A DNA stretch of 64,000 bases from Devosia lacusdianchii (GTDB lineage Bacteria > Pseudomonadota > Alphaproteobacteria > Rhizobiales > Devosiaceae), in the NCBI RefSeq assembly GCF_022429625.1, contig NZ_CP092483.1, forward strand, positions 4,079,501 to 4,143,500, written 5' to 3'. Made by a program: the position numbers and the translations under genes. Below the pieces are notes generated by a model. It did not search any database, had not been told where the DNA came from, and saw nothing but the letters and a program-made list of their open reading frames with translations. Shown here in pieces: positions 1 to 11,445 of this stretch. How positions within the stretch are numbered: position 1 is the first letter of the stretch; each line of letters starts with the position of its first letter.

Positions 1-1065
<1,065 letters not shown>

Positions 1066-1953
1066 TTAGAGCGCTTCCGCGCCCGAAATGATTTCGATGA
1101 GTTCTTTGGTGATTTGGGCCTGGCGCTGGCGGTTATAGCTCAGCTGCAGCTGACCGATCATTTCGCCGGCGTTCCGGGTCGCATTGTCCATCGCGGACAT
1201 CTGCGCACCATAGAACGAGGCGCTGTTTTCCAGCAGGGCCCGAAGCACCTGGACCGCAATATTGCGCGGCAGCAGGTCTTCCACGATTGCTTCTTCGCTC
1301 GGCTCGTATTCGTAAGGCACAGCCGATGCTTCGGCGGCGCCTTCGCCTTCCGGCTTTTCCAGCTTGGCTGGGATCAACTGCTGTGCCGTCGGCACCTGGC
1401 TGATCACCGAACCGAACTTGGCGAAGAACAGCGTCGCCACGTCGAATTCGCCCGCGTTGAACATGGCCAGCACCTTGTCCGCCACCAGCTGGGCCTGGGT
1501 AAACCCGACCTGCTTGATATCGCGGAAATTGAAGGTGTCGACGATTAACTGCGGATACTGGCGCTTGAGGATGTCGTTGCCCTTGCGGCCAACGGTCAAA
1601 ATCTTGACCGTCTTGCCCTGGCTGATCAGCTTGGCAGCGTGCTCACGAGCGAGGCGTGCGATGGACGAGTTGAAGCCACCGGCCAGGCCACGTTCGCCGG
1701 TTGCGACGACCAGCAGATGCACTTGGTCCTTGCCCGTGCCGCCCAGCAGTACGGGAGCATTTTCCTGACCATCATAGACCGCACCAAGAGCCGCGAGCAC
1801 CTTGCCCATGCGCTCGGCATAGGGACGGGCCGCCTCGGCTGCTTCCTGGGCACGGCGGAGCTTTGCCGCCGCAACCATCTGCATGGCCTTGGTGATCTTC
1901 TGGGTCGACTTGACCGAGTCGATGCGGTTCTTGAGGTCCTTTAGCGACGGCAT
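1066..1953 (-). CDS. atpG: ATP synthase F1 subunit gamma
   Basis: Central stalk subunit that rotates inside the alpha3beta3 ring and couples proton flow to catalysis. The 295-residue length is typical for alphaproteobacteria. The N-terminus [20 protein letters not shown] and the C-terminal stretch with ATRNAGEMI and [10 protein letters not shown] are the two conserved helical ends that form the rotor coiled coil. It lies between atpA (24-base gap) and atpD (15-base gap) on the same strand, so it is part of the atp operon. Confidence 0.98.
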   Translation of the reverse strand: MPSLKDLKNRIDSVKSTQKITKAMQMVAAAKLRRAQEAAEAARPYAERMGKVLAALGAVYDGQENAPVLLGGTGKDQVHLLVVATGERGLAGGFNSSIARLAREHAAKLISQGKTVKILTVGRKGNDILKRQYPQLIVDTFNFRDIKQVGFTQAQLVADKVLAMFNAGEFDVATLFFAKFGSVISQVPTAQQLIPAKLEKPEGEGAAEASAVPYEYEPSEEAIVEDLLPRNIAVQVLRALLENSASFYGAQMSAMDNATRNAGEMIGQLQLSYNRQRQAQITKELIEIISGAEAL

Positions 1954-1977
1954 GAGTTCGTCGTCTCCTTCAAGCCC

Positions 1978-4073
<2,096 letters not shown>

Positions 4074-4202
4074 TGCCGCTACACCCTCTAGGTTGCCTGC
4101 CCGCTTCGCCGCCTGTTTTCTCTGAGGAAACCCGGGCGGTTGCCGACGCTAATTCTTGTCTGGGAAAGAGGCCGTCCGGAGACCCCTTCAAAGTCGCGCC
4201 CG

Positions 4203-4231
4203 CTCTAGCACAAGGCCCGCGCGGCTTGCAA
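4203..4231 (-). promoter_or_regulatory. Putative promoter of the atpHAGD operon
   Basis: On the minus strand a TTGCAA hexamer (4226-4231) is followed after 17 bases by CTAGAG (4203-4208). This matches the alphaproteobacterial housekeeping pattern of a TTG(A/C) -35 and a CTA-rich -10. The start site would fall near 4196, giving a leader of about 120 bases before atpH. Read from sequence only; no transcript data. Confidence 0.55.
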
Positions 4232-4297
4232 GGCTCGGGGGCGTGATTCAAATGCGGCGAAAGTGTCGCAGGCTCCGCCGGTGGTCGGCGCAGCCGA

Positions 4298-4322
4298 TCG
4301 AAGTCTCCATTGGAGACTTCGA
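4298..4322. repeat. Perfect 12-base inverted repeat upstream of the atp operon
   Basis: TCGAAGTCTCCA (4298-4309) and its exact reverse complement (4311-4322) are separated by one base. It lies in the 388-base spacer between priA and atpH, upstream of the proposed atp promoter. It could be the terminator arm of the priA transcript, though no T-run follows, or part of an intergenic palindromic element. I see no gene in 4074-4461. Confidence 0.7.
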
Positions 4323-4370
4323 AACCAAGGAGGCCGCGAGAGCTGTGCTCGAGTGGCGGGTACCGTCCCT

Positions 4371-4405
4371 CACCTCAAATCGCTCCAGTGAAGCGATTTG
4401 AGGTG
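4371..4405. repeat. Perfect 14-base inverted repeat (hairpin) downstream of priA
   Basis: CACCTCAAATCGCT (4371-4384) pairs exactly with AGCGATTTGAGGTG (4392-4405) around a 7-base loop. It sits 57 bases after the priA stop codon in the direction of priA transcription. There is no uridine tract, so it may protect the mRNA end or belong to a palindromic repeat family together with the repeat at 4298. Confidence 0.7.
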
Positions 4406-4461
4406 AGAAGGCCATGAGCGCTCGAATGGCGGCGAAGGGAAGCCACCAACCCGCATCCTGG

Positions 4462-6630
4462 CTACATGAAGCTCATTGGATCGATGTCGACCTGCACGCG
4501 CAGATTGCCCGTCACCTTCTCGGCCGAACCGAGCCAGAATCGCACATAGCCGGAAAGATCGAAATCCTTGCCCGATTGGGCCAGCAGGCGCACGCGATGC
4601 CGGCCGCGCACCATGGCGATCGGCGCGTCGGCCGGGCCAAACAGGCGGACTCCATCGGCCATCGGCGCGGCTGACAGCAGCTTCTTGGCATATCCCATCG
4701 CCACCGGATGCTCGTTGGCCGAGACGATCAGCGCCGCAAGCCGACCGAAGGGCGGCAGGCCACCCGCTTCGCGCGCCGTCAATTCGTGGGCGTAGAAGGC
4801 CTCACGATCGCCGGTCACCATGGCGCGCATGACAGGGTGATCGGGATGATAGGTCTGGAGGAAAGCCTTGCCGGTCTTGGAGGCGCGGCCGGCACGGCCG
4901 GCCACCTGGGTCAGGATCTGGAAGGTCTTTTCCGCCGCCCGTGGATCGCCATGCGCCAGTCCCAGATCGGCATCGAGCACGCCGACCACCGACAGCTTCT
5001 CGAAGTGGTGTCCCTTGGACACCAGCTGTGTGCCGATAATGAGATCGAATTCCCCACGCTCGATCTCGGAGAATCGCTCGCGCAATTGCGCATTGCTGCC
5101 CATGTCCGAAGACAGGATCACCCGGCGCGCATCCGGAAACCGCGCCGCCGCCTCTTCGGCGACTCGCTCGATCCCCGGCCCGACGGCGATCAGCGCATCG
5201 ACCTCGCCACACTCGCCACACGCCTTGGGCGTACGGATTTCGTGCCCGCAATGGTGGCACATCAACACGCCGCGGAAGCGGTGCTCCACCATCCAGGCCG
5301 AACAGTCCGGGCATTGATACTGATGCCCGCACGACCGGCACAGCGTCAGCGGGGCATAACCGCGGCGGTTGAGAAACAGCAGCGCCTGCTCGCCCCTGTC
5401 GAGCGCCCCAAACACCTCGCGCGCCAGTTGCGGCGCGATCCATTGGCCTTTTTCGGGACCGTCGATCCGCATGTCGATGGCCGTGATATTGGGCATTGCC
5501 GCTTCGGCGAAGCGGCTGGTCAGCAGCACATGCGCGTAGCGCCCGCTATTGGCATTGTTGCGCGTTTCGACCGACGGCGTCGCCGACGAGAGGATCACGC
5601 GGGCGTTGCTGAGATGCGCCCGCACCACCGCCATGTCGCGAGCGTGGTAGGTAATGCCATCGGCCTGCTTGTAAGCCCCGTCATGCTCCTCATCGAGCAC
5701 CAACATGCCAAGTTCGCGAAACGGCAGGAACAGCGCCGAGCGCGCGCCGACCACCGCCCGCACCGTGCCATCGAGCACCCCGCGCCACACCTTCGCCCGT
5801 TGTGCCGGCGTCATGTCGGAATGCCACTCGGCCGGCCTGGTGCCAAACCGCTTGGTGAAGCGGGAGATGAACGTATTGGTTAGGGCAATTTCCGGCAGCA
5901 GGATCAGCGCCTGCCGCCCCACCCGCAAGGTATCGGCCACCGCCTCGAAAAAGACCTCGGTCTTGCCGCCGCCGGTGACGCCATCGAGCAAGGCCACGCC
6001 GAACTGATGCGGATCGAGCGCGGTGATCTCATCCAGAGCCTGTTGCTGGGCCACCGACAGTGTCGCCACGGCGCCATCCGGGTCGGGCGGCAGCACCACG
6101 GGCGGTGCCGGCATTTCGAGCCGTTCGATCGCCCCTGCCCGCTCCAGTCCCTCAATGACAGACGGCGAAACCCCGGTCGCGCCAACCAGCGCCGCCTTGG
6201 GCCAGGCCATGTCGTCCATCAGCGCGTCAAGCACCCGCAACCGCGCCGGCGTCAGCTTTTCCGGTTCATGCCCGGTACGGCGAAACGCCACTACCGGCTT
6301 CGGCGTATCGAGCGCCTCGGTAGAGCGCAGCACTGCCCGCAAAACTTGGCCCGGCGCCGCCAGCGTATAGCGGGCGACCCAGTCGACCAGCTTCAGCAAT
6401 TCCTCGCTGAGCGGCGGCACATCATAGGCCACGGCGATATCGCGCAGCCGGTTATGCGCCACCATATCCTTGGGCGGACCCCAGACCACACCCAGCGTCA
6501 GCCTTGGCCCCAGTGGCACGGCCACGATCGAGCCGCGCGTGACCTGCATTCCGGCGGGCACACGATAGCTGTAGGGCGCCTCGACGGCGACCCCCACCAT
6601 GACGGCAACGATGTCGGGACGGTCTTCCAT
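4462..6630 (-). CDS. priA: Primosomal protein N' (replication restart helicase PriA)
   Basis: Superfamily 2 DNA helicase that recognises stalled forks and reloads the replisome. It has 722 residues, a normal length. The N-terminal 3'-DNA-binding domain is followed by a Walker A variant GVTGGGKT near residue 220 (most PriA have GSGKT), a DEEH Walker B box, and an eight-cysteine zinc region containing CRSCG, CPDC, CHHCG and CGECG. The motif LGLAHGDPRA and VAGRAGR, helicase motifs V and VI, close the motor domain. It lies upstream of the atp genes on the same strand but 388 bases away, so it is probably a separate transcript. Confidence 0.97.
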   Translation of the reverse strand: MEDRPDIVAVMVGVAVEAPYSYRVPAGMQVTRGSIVAVPLGPRLTLGVVWGPPKDMVAHNRLRDIAVAYDVPPLSEELLKLVDWVARYTLAAPGQVLRAVLRSTEALDTPKPVVAFRRTGHEPEKLTPARLRVLDALMDDMAWPKAALVGATGVSPSVIEGLERAGAIERLEMPAPPVVLPPDPDGAVATLSVAQQQALDEITALDPHQFGVALLDGVTGGGKTEVFFEAVADTLRVGRQALILLPEIALTNTFISRFTKRFGTRPAEWHSDMTPAQRAKVWRGVLDGTVRAVVGARSALFLPFRELGMLVLDEEHDGAYKQADGITYHARDMAVVRAHLSNARVILSSATPSVETRNNANSGRYAHVLLTSRFAEAAMPNITAIDMRIDGPEKGQWIAPQLAREVFGALDRGEQALLFLNRRGYAPLTLCRSCGHQYQCPDCSAWMVEHRFRGVLMCHHCGHEIRTPKACGECGEVDALIAVGPGIERVAEEAAARFPDARRVILSSDMGSNAQLRERFSEIERGEFDLIIGTQLVSKGHHFEKLSVVGVLDADLGLAHGDPRAAEKTFQILTQVAGRAGRASKTGKAFLQTYHPDHPVMRAMVTGDREAFYAHELTAREAGGLPPFGRLAALIVSANEHPVAMGYAKKLLSAAPMADGVRLFGPADAPIAMVRGRHRVRLLAQSGKDFDLSGYVRFWLGSAEKVTGNLRVQVDIDPMSFM

Positions 6631-6691
6631 CTGTGCCCGTTCTGTTCACTGCGCAACATAGGCATCGCGCAGTGATTCTGCGACCCGGCGT

Positions 6692-7372
6692 TCAGATCAC
6701 CACCAGCGTCGAACCGCTTTTGACATTGTCATAGAGGTGGATGATGTCCTGCTGCAGCAGGCGCACGCAGCCGCTGGACACCGCTTTGCCGATCGAACGC
6801 TCGTCGGGATTGCCGTGAATGCGGTAGATCGTGTCGACATTGCCCTGATGGATATAGAGCGTGCGCGCGCCCAGCGGATTGTCGATGCTTGGCGGCATGC
6901 CGCGCCGATATTGCTCCAGCTCGGGCTGGCGATCGATCATTTCGGACGGAGGCGTCCAGGTCGGCCATTCGCGCTTATAGGCGATGTGGGCGCGGCCCGA
7001 CCAGGCATAGCCGTCGCGACCGATGCCGACGCCATAGCGGGTGGCCATGCCATTCTGGCCGACGTGATAGAGGAAGCGATTGGGCGTATCGACAATGACG
7101 GTTCCCGGCTTTTCGCCGCTTGGATCAGCAACCTCCTGCCGCCAATAGATCGGATCGACCAGCGACATGTCGGCGGCGCGCAGCGGGAATTGCTCGGTGG
7201 GGACAGCGGCGTACATCAGCTGCACGTCGAGCGGCACCGGGTGGCGCACTTCCGCCGGGACGGCACTGGCGACGCGCTGCGGGGTGGTGGTCGCGCAACC
7301 CGCAAGGACGAGGGCGGAAAGACTGGCGGCGCCGGCCAGGAACTGGCGGCGGCCAAGGGCAAGACTGGTCAT
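6692..7372 (-). CDS. L,D-transpeptidase (YkuD fold), Tat-exported lipoprotein
   Basis: Cell-wall enzyme of the ErfK/YbiS/YcfS group that makes 3-3 peptidoglycan cross-links or attaches proteins to peptidoglycan. The N-terminus has a twin-arginine stretch GRRQFLAGA and a lipobox LAGC near residue 25, so export by Tat and lipid anchoring are likely. The catalytic signature is IHGN followed by SSGCVRL near the C-terminus, with the nucleophile cysteine. It has 226 residues. A small secreted protein gene lies 63 bases upstream on the same strand. The exact substrate is not readable from sequence. Confidence 0.92.
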   Translation of the reverse strand: MTSLALGRRQFLAGAASLSALVLAGCATTTPQRVASAVPAEVRHPVPLDVQLMYAAVPTEQFPLRAADMSLVDPIYWRQEVADPSGEKPGTVIVDTPNRFLYHVGQNGMATRYGVGIGRDGYAWSGRAHIAYKREWPTWTPPSEMIDRQPELEQYRRGMPPSIDNPLGARTLYIHQGNVDTIYRIHGNPDERSIGKAVSSGCVRLLQQDIIHLYDNVKSGSTLVVI

Positions 7373-7435
7373 AACAATACTCGGATGATCGGCCCGGTGG
7401 CCGAGGACAGGGAAGGGTGAAGGAGAGACCGTGGA

Positions 7436-7762
7436 TCAGCCGTGTCGTGGCGGCGGCAGTTCGGCCTCGGGCGCCTGCGCCGCCAGCGGCGGCAGGCCCG
7501 CATTGCGGCCCGGCCGATAGTCTGTCGGCGGCTCGGCCACCGGCAGGGGACCGGTGATGACGCCCAGATCGGGATGGCAGGGCAAGACTCGCTTGCCGCC
7601 CAGCGACTTGCAGCTCAGCACCTTGGCCGGAGCCGCTTTGGAGACTTGCGTTTCGCCAACCGACCACACTGGTCCGGTCACGCCCATGCCAAGCGAGACA
7701 CTGGGCGCGCTCAGGGCCACTATGGCCACAACAAGGGCAAAAATGCTCATGAGACGCGTCAT
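7436..7762 (-). CDS. Secreted hypothetical protein
   Basis: 108 residues. The first 25 residues are a hydrophobic signal peptide ending near VSLG. The mature part is proline-rich with two cysteines (LSCKSLGG and LPCHPDLG) about 14 residues apart, which could form a disulfide in the periplasm. I recognise no family. It may be co-transcribed with the L,D-transpeptidase gene 63 bases downstream, so an envelope role is possible, but that is inference from context. Confidence 0.6.
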   Translation of the reverse strand: MTRLMSIFALVVAIVALSAPSVSLGMGVTGPVWSVGETQVSKAAPAKVLSCKSLGGKRVLPCHPDLGVITGPLPVAEPPTDYRPGRNAGLPPLAAQAPEAELPPPRHG

Positions 7763-7893
7763 GGACCCGCCTTAACGCGGCTGCGCCTCACGCGAAAGAC
7801 CGCTCACACCAGCGTGTAGCGCCCTGAGGCGACTGGCCCGCGAAGTGATGCAAGCAAGCCACAGGGCTGGTTTCGGCCGGAGCCATTTGCCTG

Positions 7894-7910
7894 CTGACAG
7901 ACCCTGTCAG
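7894..7910. promoter_or_regulatory. Inverted repeat upstream of the DUF1127-like gene
   Basis: CTGACAG (7894-7900) and CTGTCAG (7904-7910) form perfect 7-base arms around ACC, 41 bases before the start of the small gene at 7952. The size and position suit a dimeric regulator site. It could also be chance. Confidence 0.3.
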
Positions 7911-7951
7911 GGGCTGGGCGCAGGATGTCTCTCCAAGCACAGGAGGATGAC

Positions 7952-8143
7952 ATGACACAGATGATCGATCGCCTGCCGGCAACCGACGACCTGGTTGCCA
8001 TCGCCGAGCGGGCCAGCCTTTACCAATTGCTGCAATCCGCCTTGCGGCGGCAGCGGCGCGGGCAGGAATTGCCCTCGCGCCTCTATCGCGATGTGGGCCT
8101 GCCGCCCAGCCAATGGCCCGACTTCACCCCGCGTTGCCGCTGA
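7952..8143 (+). CDS. DUF1127-like small protein
   Basis: 63 residues. The central part (LLQSALRRQRRGQEL) followed by RLYRDVGLPPSQW resembles the arginine-rich helix and the L-x-D-(I/V)-G-L turn of DUF1127 proteins, which in alphaproteobacteria include small RNA-binding regulators of phosphate and carbon metabolism. The start is set by a strong AGGAGG five bases upstream of ATG 7952; an earlier in-frame ATG at 7925 lacks such a site. It ends convergently 40 bases from the omptin gene. The function of this copy is unknown. Confidence 0.65.
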   Translation: MTQMIDRLPATDDLVAIAERASLYQLLQSALRRQRRGQELPSRLYRDVGLPPSQWPDFTPRCR

Positions 8144-8183
8144 TGCCCGCGTCGCACCTGCCGGCTAGGCCGGCCCCGCGAGC

Positions 8184-9161
8184 TCAGAATGAACCGTGCA
8201 AGCCAGCCGTGATCTCGGCGCTGCGCAAGGCGCCGGCGGCCGTGTCGGGATTGCTGGCGAGCAGATTGCCGCTGGGAATATTGTAGATCTCGGTATCGCC
8301 GCGCTGTTCGAAAATATGATCGTATCGCGCGGCCAGCGTCACCTCGACATTGGGGCTGAGCGCAAAGCCCACATCGGCGCCGGCGGTAAAGGTCGGCGCT
8401 ACATAGAGCGAATCCACGAAATGCAGATCACGCATCCAGTGGTCGTCGGTGGCGACCGACAGGAAGGTCACGCCGCCCCGCAACAGCCCGCCCAGACGCA
8501 CATTGCCATACCGCTCTTCGCCGTCAAAGCCGAGGAACAGCTCGGGAAACTGCTGCCGGTAGCTGATGCCGGGCACGCCATCGGGAAAGGTGCCGTTGAG
8601 GTCGCGGAAACCGCCGGCGCTGCTATAGGAATAGCTGCCGCCATAGGCGCTCCACTTGACGTCGGTATATTTGAAGCCGGCATGCGCCCGCACGACGGCG
8701 GTCTCGTCATTGACCAGTTCATAGCCGAACGCCGCGGCGCCGGTGAAATAGTGGTCGAGATTGGTGTCGGGATGCTGGCTGCGATGCGACCAGTTGTCGA
8801 AGGTGTCGTCACCCTTCAGCCAGTCGTAGTCTTCCATATAGCTGGTGCCGAAAGCGGCGACACTGCCTTCGGCCCGCACGCTGAAGCCGGAGCCGACATC
8901 TATGGCGATGCTACCCCGCAGTACCGGGACCTTGCTCTGCCAGATCAGGTGGCTGACAGTGTAGTCGCCGCTCATCACCTTCTCATTGCCCTCGATATAG
9001 GCGGCGCCGATGCCCACATCGAGGCGCACGGTGTCATCAGGCGTGGCGTAGGTGGCGGGCTGGGAATTGCCCCAGAAGTCAGTGGACTGCGCAACCGCTG
9101 CAGGCGTCATCGTGGCCAAAGCCACGAGGCTCACGCCGAATGCTGGTATCGATCTGGTCAT
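8184..9161 (-). CDS. Omptin family outer-membrane protease
   Basis: Ten-stranded beta-barrel aspartyl-type endopeptidase of the outer membrane, related to OmpT, Pla and IcsP, which cleaves between basic residues at the cell surface. The 325-residue precursor has a signal peptide to about residue 25 (VAQ). All four catalytic positions are visible: MEDYDW supplies D111 and D113, and TDDHWMRDL supplies D239 and H241. The SQHPDTNL stretch after the first pair is also typical. The C-terminus AGLHGSF ends in phenylalanine, as expected for BAM substrates. ATG 9161 is preferred over 9191 because AAGGGG lies eight bases before it. Omptins are best known from gammaproteobacteria. Confidence 0.85.
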   Translation of the reverse strand: MTRSIPAFGVSLVALATMTPAAVAQSTDFWGNSQPATYATPDDTVRLDVGIGAAYIEGNEKVMSGDYTVSHLIWQSKVPVLRGSIAIDVGSGFSVRAEGSVAAFGTSYMEDYDWLKGDDTFDNWSHRSQHPDTNLDHYFTGAAAFGYELVNDETAVVRAHAGFKYTDVKWSAYGGSYSYSSAGGFRDLNGTFPDGVPGISYRQQFPELFLGFDGEERYGNVRLGGLLRGGVTFLSVATDDHWMRDLHFVDSLYVAPTFTAGADVGFALSPNVEVTLAARYDHIFEQRGDTEIYNIPSGNLLASNPDTAAGALRSAEITAGLHGSF

Positions 9162-9241
9162 CCCTAGCCCCTTCTGGTCGGGAATAACCATGGCTGGCCG
9201 GGGTTAAGGATGGGTTTACCATAGGGAGTGAGACTACGTTA

Positions 9242-10171
9242 ATGGTCGATTCCGCCTTCGCTACCGATGAATTCATCCGCGCCCAGATCGGCGCCTGGCA
9301 ACGCGAGCTGGGCTCGGTGCGGCGCCTTGCTGCCAATACGCTCGAAGCCTATTCCCGCGACCTTGATCAGTTCCTGCAATTCCTGGCCGGCCATGCTGGC
9401 GGCCCCGTAACCCTCGGCACGCTTAAGGAACTGCGCGGCGCCGATATCCGCGCCTTCATGGCCCAGCGCCGTAGTGACAGCCTAGGCTCGCGCTCGCTGG
9501 CGCGGGTACTGTCGGCGCTCAAGAGCTTCTTCCGTTTTCTCGAGCGCGAGGGCGTGGTGGCGACCGAAGCCCTCAACGTCATCCGCACGCCCAAACTACC
9601 CAAATCCCTGCCCAAGGCGCTGACCGTGATCGAGGCCAAGCGCACCATTTCGGCCACCGAAGAGTTGGAGGAGCGGCCTTGGGTCGCCGCGCGCGATATG
9701 GCGGTGCTGTCGCTCTGCTACGGCGCGGGCCTGCGTATTTCCGAGGCCCTGGCGGTTACCGTCGGCGACCTCGACAGCCAGGTCATCCGGGTCACCGGCA
9801 AGGGCGGCAAGGTGCGCATGGTGCCGCTGATCGAGGCGGTGCGGAAGGCGATCGACCTCTATCTCGAGCTCTGCCCGTTCAAGTCCTGGCCGGAGGAACC
9901 GCTGTTTCGCGGGGTCAAGGGCGGCGTGCTGTCGCCGCGGCTGATCCAGATGCGGGTGGCGCAACTGCGCGGTGCGCTCGGACTGCCGCAATCGGCCACA
10001 CCGCATGCGCTAAGGCATTCATTCGCCACGCATTTATTGGCGCGAGGCGGCGACCTGCGCGCCATCCAGGAACTGCTGGGCCATGCCAGCCTCGCCACTA
10101 CCCAGATCTATACCGCCGTCGATACCGACCGACTGCTGGACTCCTATCGCAAAGCCCATCCGCGCGGTTAG
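9242..10171 (+). CDS. xerC: Site-specific tyrosine recombinase XerC
   Basis: Recombinase that, with XerD, resolves chromosome dimers at dif. It has 309 residues: an N-terminal SAM-like core-binding domain (about 10-100) and a catalytic domain. The active-site residues are present: Arg in GAGLRISEAL, Lys in TGKGGK, HxxR in HALRHSFATHLL, His in LLGHASLATTQ and the Tyr nucleophile in IYTAVD. It is divergent from the omptin gene. It could be a different Xer-type integrase, but there is no adjacent integrated element and length and motifs fit the housekeeping protein. Confidence 0.9.
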   Translation: MVDSAFATDEFIRAQIGAWQRELGSVRRLAANTLEAYSRDLDQFLQFLAGHAGGPVTLGTLKELRGADIRAFMAQRRSDSLGSRSLARVLSALKSFFRFLEREGVVATEALNVIRTPKLPKSLPKALTVIEAKRTISATEELEERPWVAARDMAVLSLCYGAGLRISEALAVTVGDLDSQVIRVTGKGGKVRMVPLIEAVRKAIDLYLELCPFKSWPEEPLFRGVKGGVLSPRLIQMRVAQLRGALGLPQSATPHALRHSFATHLLARGGDLRAIQELLGHASLATTQIYTAVDTDRLLDSYRKAHPRG

Positions 10172-10418
10172 CGCCATACCCCATTCGATGGAACGGCCAA
10201 TATCGTGCCGAACGGATATCACCATGTTGGACTTGTCAGTCCCATATTGCCGGCAGTACGACACCGTAATGCACTCGTCCGCCAATCTCCTCCTTACGAT
10301 CTGGCTTTCTGGCTCCATCCGGGACCGGAACGAGCGCTGACGTCCAGCCCTTCGTCTCACCGGCCCGCCTTCAGGCGCGACGGTGATCTGGCAGGCGGGC
10401 TCCTCAGGAACTCGCCTC
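10172..10418. other. Spacer between xerC and the EamA gene, possible structured leader
   Basis: 247 bases without a supportable gene. GCCCGCC (10363-10369) can pair with GGCGGGC (10394-10400) just before the EamA start at 10419, and the loop includes GC-rich sequence. This could be a leader hairpin controlling the exporter. It matches no riboswitch consensus that I recognise. Confidence 0.3.
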
Positions 10419-11360
10419 ATGACGACCACCACTGCAGCCCAGAACGGCAATGACCCCATCGGCTACGCCTTTGCCGTAGCCGGGGCCATCCTATTTTCGA
10501 CCAAGGGCATTTTTATCAAGCTCGCCTACGCCCACGGCGTCAGCACCGAAATGCTGCTGAGCCTGCGCATGCTGGTGGCGCTGCCGGTCTACCTGGTCAT
10601 TCTGGTCACCATCCTGCGGCGCGAGGATAAGTTGGTGCGCGCGCTGACACCCAGGATTGTGCTGACCAGCATGGCGGTCGGCATTCTGGGCTATTATGTC
10701 TCGAGCTATCTCGATTTCCTCGGGCTCAACTTCGTCAGCGCGCAATATGAGCGGCTGGTGCTGTTCACCTATCCCTTCTTCGTCGTGCTGTTCGGCGTCT
10801 GGTTCTTCGGCGATCGCATGGTCTGGGCCGTGGTGCCGGCCATGCTGGTCTCCTATGGCGGCCTGGTGGTCATCTTCGGCTGGAATCTCGCCATTAATCC
10901 GGACGGGCTGGTGATCGGCTCGCTGCTGGTGCTGGGCTCTGCCATTACCTTCGCGCTCTACCAGCACCTGGCAAAGCGACAGATGCTGGTGCTCGGCTCG
11001 GCTTTGTTCACTTGCATCGGCATGTCGACGGCGGCCGTCTGCGCGATCGTGCAGAACCTGGTGCTATCGGGCCCGGGCAGCTACCTGACGCTGGCGCCGG
11101 AAATCTGGGCCTATGGCCTGGCGCTGGGGGTGCTCGGCACCGTACTGCCTAGCTTCCTGATGAATGCCGGCATGGCCCGCATCGGCGCCCGCGCGACGTC
11201 CTCGACGGCCGCCTTCGGCCCCATCGTCACCATCATCATCGCCGTCATCGTGCTGTCGGAACCCTTCACCATCTTCCATGCCATCGGCACGGCGCTAGTG
11301 CTGGCCGGATCGGTGCTGTTTGCCCGGGCCGAGCGGCAGGCCCGGTACCGGGTCAAATGA
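10419..11360 (+). CDS. EamA/DMT family transporter
   Basis: Inner-membrane exporter of the drug/metabolite transporter superfamily with two EamA repeats and ten predicted membrane helices; it starts YAFAVAGAILFSTKGIFIKLAY, a classic first helix. It has 313 residues from ATG 10419, which has AGGA ten bases upstream; an in-frame GTG at 10383 is less well placed. The substrate cannot be told from sequence; relatives export amino acids or small metabolites. The gene stands alone, with a possible structured leader. Confidence 0.88.
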   Translation: MTTTTAAQNGNDPIGYAFAVAGAILFSTKGIFIKLAYAHGVSTEMLLSLRMLVALPVYLVILVTILRREDKLVRALTPRIVLTSMAVGILGYYVSSYLDFLGLNFVSAQYERLVLFTYPFFVVLFGVWFFGDRMVWAVVPAMLVSYGGLVVIFGWNLAINPDGLVIGSLLVLGSAITFALYQHLAKRQMLVLGSALFTCIGMSTAAVCAIVQNLVLSGPGSYLTLAPEIWAYGLALGVLGTVLPSFLMNAGMARIGARATSSTAAFGPIVTIIIAVIVLSEPFTIFHAIGTALVLAGSVLFARAERQARYRVK

Positions 11361-11445
11361 TTCTCGCGCAAAGGCTTTTGACTGCCGCAAAGCCGCTGTA
11401 ATGTGCGGCCACGACTTGCGGCACACATACGGGTAGGGACAACCT

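Noticed and set aside
9242..10171. XerC-type recombinase as the integrase of a mobile element
   Set aside because: No direct repeats, tRNA or cargo genes flank it; it matches the housekeeping XerC.
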